From a bacterium (GTDB lineage: Bacteria > Muiribacteriota > UBA9980), in NCBI GenBank assembly GCA_029571125.1, contig JAKPTH010000705.1, positions 1-41,125 of the forward strand: 41,125 bases of DNA, in the 5' to 3' direction. Made by a program: the position numbers and the translations under genes. Under the pieces are notes generated by a model that saw nothing but the letters and a program-made list of their open reading frames with translations, did no database searches and was not told the DNA's origin. Shown here in pieces: positions 35,643-41,125 of the stretch (positions within the stretch are counted from its first letter, which is position 1; every line of letters begins with the position of its first letter).

Positions 35643-37808
35643 ATGGTTATGAAAATAAGCGCTAGATTTTTTATAATGACGGCCTTCATAGAGCTTGTTT
35701 GCATTGCAGGCTTGCTGCTCGTCTTTCACTTTTTAATCATTCCCTGGCATGCGGAAACTGTAAAAATTAAAGCTGCGGAAACGGCCGCCGCCGTTCAGGC
35801 GGCGCTTGAAAAAAAAGGGACCTCTCCCGTCGAAGCCCGGCTCATTATCGAAAAAATATCCACAATACAAGACGATTCGTTCTTCAACGAGATAAAAAGC
35901 AAATACTATCTTGCCGTTTTTATCGTATTCATCGTCTCCACTTTTATAGTGATCCTGATTTCGTTAAACATATACCGCCGCATAATAGCTCCCATAAGCC
36001 TTATTGCTTCTGGATTTTATGACGCGGGCGCAAGGCCTTCCGGCAAGCGTATTTCGCTTCCATGTCAGAACGATGAAATAGGCCAGCTCGCCAGGGAATA
36101 TAACCTTATGAGCGAAAAAATCGAAAGCATGGCGCGCGAAATGGCCGAGAGGGAAAAAGGCAGGATACGCATGGAAGCGGAAGCGAAAAAAGCGCTCGTA
36201 GAAAAAATAGACGAGAGGACCCGCGAACTCGAAGAAATTAACCGCGAATTAAAGTCGCGTTCAGAAGAGCTGCAAAAATTGCGCGAAGTGTCTGTCGAAC
36301 GCGAGGCGCGCCATAGGGCTCTTGCCGAAAGCACTTTCGATGTTTCATGCGAGACCGATATCGGCGGAAATTATCTGTACATAAGCCCGAATAACGAAGA
36401 GCTTTTAGGTTTCAAGCCGGAGGAAATGCTGGGAAGAAATTTCAGCGAATTCGTCCATCCTCAGGATATTCACATAGCCTTCGGCGCTTTTCAAAAAGGT
36501 CTCCACGGGCTCAAAGCCGAAGCGACTCTGCGCTTTCTTCATAAAAACGGACATTACATCTGGATCGAAAGCACCGGAGGGTTTTATCAGACCGCGTCAG
36601 GCGAGATACGAGCCATAATTGTGTCGCGGGATATAAGCGCGCGGCGAAAACAGGACGAAGAACTTTTCGAATCCGAAAAAATGGCCGCGTTGAACAATAT
36701 GGCCAACGGTCTGGCTCACGATTTCAATAACATCATAACCTGCGTCGGCGGAAACGTCACTTTGTTGAAAAAATGTATGCCTCCGAGCGAAAAGGCCGGT
36801 GAAATTGTTTCACGCATAGAAAAAATTTTAACGAAAGCTTCATCGCTTACAAAAAAACTTGTAAGCGATTCTTTCGGCGACACTCTTAACCTTACAGCGC
36901 TAAACGTTAATTCTATTATCAAAAAGGTCTTCGAAAACGTCTTCGGCGGAGAAGAATATAAAACCCGGTATAATTTAGAACTCATGGAGGGATTGTGGTC
37001 CGCGGAAGCCGATGAAAGCCAGGCGCTTCAAATGATAGCTAGTATCGTAAAGAATTCCGCCGAAACCATGAACCGCGAGGGCGATATTGAGGTCAAAACC
37101 GAAAATTTAATAGTATTCGAAAACGATCCCTCGCTCGTGAAGGCCGGCCGTTACGTAAAAATAACCATCAGAGATTCCCGCGGCGAAATCGATATGCAGA
37201 CGGCTTCTAAAATGCTCGACCCTTATTTTTTGAAAGACCGCCAGAAAGACGGCCTGGAGCTTTATAACTCTTATTCCATAGTTAAAAAGCATAACGGTTA
37301 TCTGACCGTCAGTCCGCTTGGCGATAAAGGCGCGGTTTTTACGATACTAATGCCGGCTTTACAGGAGCTTTCGAAAACTACGGCCGAAACTTCAGCGCGT
37401 TTGAAGGCGAAGGCCGAGATGAAAAAAGCGAGAGTGCTTTTAATGGACGACGACGAGGAAATCCTTCAGTCGCTTAATGAAAATCTCGTCGAAGAAGGTT
37501 ATCTCGTTAATACGAGCCTTAACGGAGAAGACGCGTTCCGCCTTTATAAAGCGTGTCTCGAAAGCGGAACGCCTTTTGATGTGGTGGTGCTCGATCTTAT
37601 AGTTCCGGGCGGCCTCGGAGGCGCCGAAACTATCAAGAGAATTAGCGAAATAGATCCCGGCGTCCGCGCCATAGTCTCGAGCGGATACTCAAACGACCCC
37701 ATTATGTCCGAACATCAAAAATTCGGTTTTAGCGGCGTTATCGCAAAACCTTATGAAATAAAAACGCTATGCGAAATAATCGACGCCCTTTGCGGCGAAA
37801 AGGCTTAA
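35643..37808 (+). CDS. Membrane hybrid histidine kinase (TM-HAMP-PAS-HisKA-HATPase-REC), ATP-binding motifs degenerate
   Basis: 721 aa; two TMs; PAS HRALAESTFDVSCETD; MANGLAHDFNNIITCVGGN; HATPase-like region with DSRGE and KDGLEL in place of DNGVG and GTGLGL; REC LLMDDDEEILQ...VVLDLIVPGG. Confidence 0.9.
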   Translation: MVMKISARFFIMTAFIELVCIAGLLLVFHFLIIPWHAETVKIKAAETAAAVQAALEKKGTSPVEARLIIEKISTIQDDSFFNEIKSKYYLAVFIVFIVSTFIVILISLNIYRRIIAPISLIASGFYDAGARPSGKRISLPCQNDEIGQLAREYNLMSEKIESMAREMAEREKGRIRMEAEAKKALVEKIDERTRELEEINRELKSRSEELQKLREVSVEREARHRALAESTFDVSCETDIGGNYLYISPNNEELLGFKPEEMLGRNFSEFVHPQDIHIAFGAFQKGLHGLKAEATLRFLHKNGHYIWIESTGGFYQTASGEIRAIIVSRDISARRKQDEELFESEKMAALNNMANGLAHDFNNIITCVGGNVTLLKKCMPPSEKAGEIVSRIEKILTKASSLTKKLVSDSFGDTLNLTALNVNSIIKKVFENVFGGEEYKTRYNLELMEGLWSAEADESQALQMIASIVKNSAETMNREGDIEVKTENLIVFENDPSLVKAGRYVKITIRDSRGEIDMQTASKMLDPYFLKDRQKDGLELYNSYSIVKKHNGYLTVSPLGDKGAVFTILMPALQELSKTTAETSARLKAKAEMKKARVLLMDDDEEILQSLNENLVEEGYLVNTSLNGEDAFRLYKACLESGTPFDVVVLDLIVPGGLGGAETIKRISEIDPGVRAIVSSGYSNDPIMSEHQKFGFSGVIAKPYEIKTLCEIIDALCGEKA

Positions 37809-37818
37809 GTGGTGATTT

Positions 37819-40719
37819 ATGAGTGAAAAAGCCATAGAATTATTGCTGATAGAAGACAATCCGGGCGATGCGCTGCTTTTGAAAACTTATCTCGAGAGCG
37901 CTTCTCAGGAAAGCGGTTTTTCTTTTACGCTGACTAACTCGGGCACTCTTGCCCAGACTTTAAAGATACTTTCGTCGAAAGAGTTCGACGTCATACTCCT
38001 CGATCTTACGCTTCCCGACAGCGAAGGCATAGACACGCTGTTTTCCGTGCGCATGGCGGTGCCGGAAGTGCCGATAGTCATTCTGACGGGCGTCTGCGAC
38101 GAAGGATTCGGGCTTCGGGCGGTGCAGGCCGGCGCGCAGGATTATCTTATAAAAGGGCAGTTCGACGGAAAGCTTCTGATCAAGAGTATCCGCTATTCCA
38201 CCGAACGCCACAGCCTTTTGATGGAGCTCGAAAAAACACGTAAAAAAGAAGCCGAAATAAGCGAGTCGCGCTATCAGGTAATTAAAAAGCTCGAAGCTGA
38301 AATAAACGATAGAAAAATCGCCGAAGAAAAACTTTCTTTGATCACGAAAGAATTGCAGACTATATTTACTGCGCTGCCTGACCTGTATTTTAAAACCGAT
38401 TCGTCCGGCGTTATTATCGATTATAAATCAGGCCGGGAACAGGATCTGTTTACGCAGCCTGAAATCTTCATCGGCAAAAGCTTTACATCCGTTCTTCCCG
38501 ACGACGTCGCGGAGCTTTTCAAGAAAGCCTATGCAAAAATAAAAGATATGTCGGCCATGGAAACTGTCGAATATAAACTTGAAATGAAAGACGGCCTGCA
38601 GTATTACGAAGCGAGGATACTGCCGCTCGTAGAAGGCCAGTGCGTAACGTTCGTGCGCAATATAACCGAAAGAAAAAAAGCGGTCGAGGCCATAATGGCG
38701 AGCGAAAAAAAATACCGCGACCTCGCCGATTCCCTTCCTCAGATAGTTTTTGAAGCCGACCTTAACGGAAACGTAAAATTCGTAAACAAGATAGCATTCG
38801 AATATTTTAAATACAGCGTACAGGACCTTGAAAACGGCTTAAATTCTTTCGACATGCTCGCGCCCGAATCTCGAAAAGTAGCTATCGAAGTGATTAAAAA
38901 CGCCGTGGAAAAGAAAAAGCCGAATTATGAAACCGGTTCCGAATATACGGCGCTCAGAAAAGACGGAACTACATTTCCGGTGGTAATACATTCCAACTTG
39001 ATTTTTGAAGATGGCGTCGCGACGGGCATACGGGGGATTTTAATAGATATCACCGAACAGAAGCGCGCAGAAGAAACTCAGCGCCTCAAAGAGCAGCGCG
39101 ACAAAGAGGTTCTGGAGAGCAAGGTAAGCGAACGCACGCTCGAACTCAGGCGTTCTAACGAAAAGCTCCAGCTTGAAATATACGAACGCCAGAAAATCCA
39201 GCAGACCCTTCACGAACGCGAGGAGCGCTACAGGGCGCTTGCGGAAAATACTTACGATCTCATAACCGAAGTGGATATCGAATCGCGCTTCTTATACCTG
39301 AGCCCCAATATAAAGGAAATGCTCGGCTATAATATTTTTGAACTCGTCGGAAGATATTATTACGAATTCGTCCACAAAGACGATATCGAAAAAGTAAAGC
39401 AGATATTCAAACGCGGTTTTAAAAATTATAAAGGCGAGGAAATATCATACCGGTTCAAGCATAAAAACGGCTCTTTCGTAATGGTGGAAAGCACCGGAAA
39501 GATTTACCAGACGGCAGCCAATCAGCTCAGGGCCGTCATCGTTTCCAGGGATATCACGCTTAGAAAACAGATGGAGTGGGAGATGCTCAAGGCCTCGAAG
39601 CTCGAGGCGCTCGGCACCCTCGCCGGCGGTATAGCTCACGATTTTAATAACATACTGATGGGCATCGCCGGAAACCTTAACCTGGCGAAAAAACGTCTGG
39701 AAAATCCTGAAAAAGCTATGGAAGTTCTTCTGCGCGCCGAAAAGGTCGCTTATAAAGCTAAAAATCTGACCGAGCAATTGATAACGTTTTCAAAGGGCGG
39801 CATGCCGATAAAAAAAATCCTGGCCCTTAAGGAACTTATAAAAGACTCGGTACAGTTTTCCATAACCGGATCTAACGTGCTCAGCCGCTTTAATTTTGAC
39901 GACGAGCTTTACTGCATACAGGCCGACGAAGGGCAGATAACGCAGGTAATGACTAATTTCGCCATCAACGCCAAGCAGGCCATGCCTGACGGAGGCGTTC
40001 TCGAAGTCGGCGCAGTCAACGTCACGCTGCCCGCCGACAACAAGCTTTCCGCTCCTGGCGGGCGCTACGTTAAAATTTCCATAAAAGACAACGGCGTCGG
40101 CATCGCCGAAGAAAATATGGCTAAGATTTTCGACCCTTATTTCACCACCAAACCTGACGGAACAGGTCTGGGCCTCGCCACATCGTATTCTATCGTCAAA
40201 AACCATAACGGCTTTATTACGGTCGATTCGAAACTTAACGAAGGCACGGTCTTTAATATATATTTCCCTTCGCATGAAGGCGCGGCGGAAGATATAAAGG
40301 TGGTGTTCGACAAAAATATCGAATACCGCGGAAAATCCGTCCTGCTTATGGACGACGACGAAACCGTATTGCTGCCCGTGTCTGAAATGCTCTCGGACCT
40401 CGGCTATAAAGTTAAAATAGCTCGTAACGGAGAAGAAGCGCTGAAACTTTATAAAAAATCTCTCGAAGAGCGCCAGAAGGTCGATATAGTCATTACTGAT
40501 TTGATCGTCCAGGGCGGAATGGGCGGAAAAGAAACCATAGAAGGGCTTTTAAAGATGGACCCGGACGTGTGCGCCATAGTGTCGAGCGGATATTCAAACG
40601 ATCCGGTTATGGCCCATTACGATAAATACGGTTTCCGCGGCGTGCTTGCGAAACCATACCAGATAGAAGAAATGAATGAAATCCTGCGCCGCATATTTAA
40701 AGATGCGGGCAATAAATAA
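37819..40719 (+). CDS. Soluble hybrid histidine kinase (REC-PASx3-HisKA-HATPase-REC)
   Basis: 966 aa; LLLIEDNPGDALLL, LDLTLPDSEG, LAGGIAHDFNNILMGIAGN, NFAINAKQAM, DNGVGIAEEN, GTGLGLATSYSIVKNH, VLLMDDDETVLL, ITDLIVQGGMGG. Confidence 0.96.
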   Translation: MSEKAIELLLIEDNPGDALLLKTYLESASQESGFSFTLTNSGTLAQTLKILSSKEFDVILLDLTLPDSEGIDTLFSVRMAVPEVPIVILTGVCDEGFGLRAVQAGAQDYLIKGQFDGKLLIKSIRYSTERHSLLMELEKTRKKEAEISESRYQVIKKLEAEINDRKIAEEKLSLITKELQTIFTALPDLYFKTDSSGVIIDYKSGREQDLFTQPEIFIGKSFTSVLPDDVAELFKKAYAKIKDMSAMETVEYKLEMKDGLQYYEARILPLVEGQCVTFVRNITERKKAVEAIMASEKKYRDLADSLPQIVFEADLNGNVKFVNKIAFEYFKYSVQDLENGLNSFDMLAPESRKVAIEVIKNAVEKKKPNYETGSEYTALRKDGTTFPVVIHSNLIFEDGVATGIRGILIDITEQKRAEETQRLKEQRDKEVLESKVSERTLELRRSNEKLQLEIYERQKIQQTLHEREERYRALAENTYDLITEVDIESRFLYLSPNIKEMLGYNIFELVGRYYYEFVHKDDIEKVKQIFKRGFKNYKGEEISYRFKHKNGSFVMVESTGKIYQTAANQLRAVIVSRDITLRKQMEWEMLKASKLEALGTLAGGIAHDFNNILMGIAGNLNLAKKRLENPEKAMEVLLRAEKVAYKAKNLTEQLITFSKGGMPIKKILALKELIKDSVQFSITGSNVLSRFNFDDELYCIQADEGQITQVMTNFAINAKQAMPDGGVLEVGAVNVTLPADNKLSAPGGRYVKISIKDNGVGIAEENMAKIFDPYFTTKPDGTGLGLATSYSIVKNHNGFITVDSKLNEGTVFNIYFPSHEGAAEDIKVVFDKNIEYRGKSVLLMDDDETVLLPVSEMLSDLGYKVKIARNGEEALKLYKKSLEERQKVDIVITDLIVQGGMGGKETIEGLLKMDPDVCAIVSSGYSNDPVMAHYDKYGFRGVLAKPYQIEEMNEILRRIFKDAGNK

Positions 40720-40745
40720 AAAACGGAGAAGAAACAGGCGTTATT

Positions 40746-41125
40746 ATGATAAAAATCGTTACAGTGGCGGGCAACCGCCCTCAATTTATAAAACTTGCCC
40801 CCGTATCGGCGGAAATCCAGAAAAAATTCAGACAGGTAATAGTTCACAGCGGGCAGCACTACGATTACAATATGAGCGACATATTTTTCAGCCAGCTCGA
40901 TATCCGCCGTCCGGACTACAACCTGAATGTAAGCGAAAAATCACATGCAGTCCAGACCGCCAAAATACTCGTTGAAATCGAAAAAATTCTTCTGGCCGAA
41001 AAACCCGAACTGATTATAGTTTTCGGCGACACAAACACCACGCTCGCTGCGGCTCTGGCGGCCGTTAAACTGCATATTCCGATCGCCCATATAGAAGCGG
41101 GTCCACGCATGCGCGACTGCTGCGA
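40746..41125 (+). CDS. wecB: UDP-N-acetylglucosamine 2-epimerase (non-hydrolysing), 3' truncated by window edge
   Basis: ATG 40746; MIKIVTVAGNRPQFIKLAPVSAEI...VIVHSGQHYDYNMSDIFFSQLDI...FGDTNTTLAALAAVKLHIPIAHIEAG; open to window end so absent from ORF track. Confidence 0.88.
   Translation, partial: MIKIVTVAGNRPQFIKLAPVSAEIQKKFRQVIVHSGQHYDYNMSDIFFSQLDIRRPDYNLNVSEKSHAVQTAKILVEIEKILLAEKPELIIVFGDTNTTLAAALAAVKLHIPIAHIEAGPRMRDCC

Noticed and set aside
40676-40975. 99-aa plus-strand ORF in the track
   Set aside because: Out of frame with the wecB-like reading frame starting at 40746, which has clear homology motifs.
41096-41125. Unusual WecB ending EAGPRMRDCC at the window edge
   Set aside because: Deviates from the common EAGxRSF-type motif, but could be a family variant or end-of-contig sequence error; cannot be judged from 30 bases.
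1-41125. CRISPR arrays, tRNA/rRNA genes, transposases, phage genes, restriction or anti-phage systems
   Set aside because: No regular spacer-repeat pattern, no RNA gene signature and no such protein motifs seen while reading both strands; a covariance-model or HMM search would be needed to exclude them fully.

Overview
The window looks like a bacterial chromosomal segment with dense coding and no rRNA, tRNA, CRISPR or transposase that I could recognise. From the left it contains: the hemB 3' end and hemL; a Bax-inhibitor-1 family gene; and a long minus-strand run (about 22.0 kb down to 2.66 kb). That run holds an MBL-fold hydrolase, an orphan BMP/PnrA-like binding protein, a 1595-aa M1-metallopeptidase/membrane fusion, a 735-aa membrane protein, an ABC ATPase, three ABC-2 type permeases, a TPR membrane protein, a PAP2 phosphatase, a penicillin-acylase-like Ntn hydrolase, and a small locus of two unlisted small ORFs flanking a multi-pass membrane protein. 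Next come a three-gene two-component cluster (PocR-kinase, stand-alone REC, hybrid kinase) divergent from a pseudopilin/lipoprotein operon, then a TPR/EamA/DUF4416/4Fe-4S operon, two tandem paralogous hybrid kinases (the first with degenerate ATP-binding motifs), and a truncated wecB-like gene. The observations I consider most worth following are: the ABC-2/M1-fusion cluster; the mirrored divergent promoters whose -35 boxes lie in a perfect 11-bp inverted repeat; the putative pseudokinase/kinase pair; and the two small ORFs missing from the supplied ORF track. All homology calls are by eye; no searches were run.
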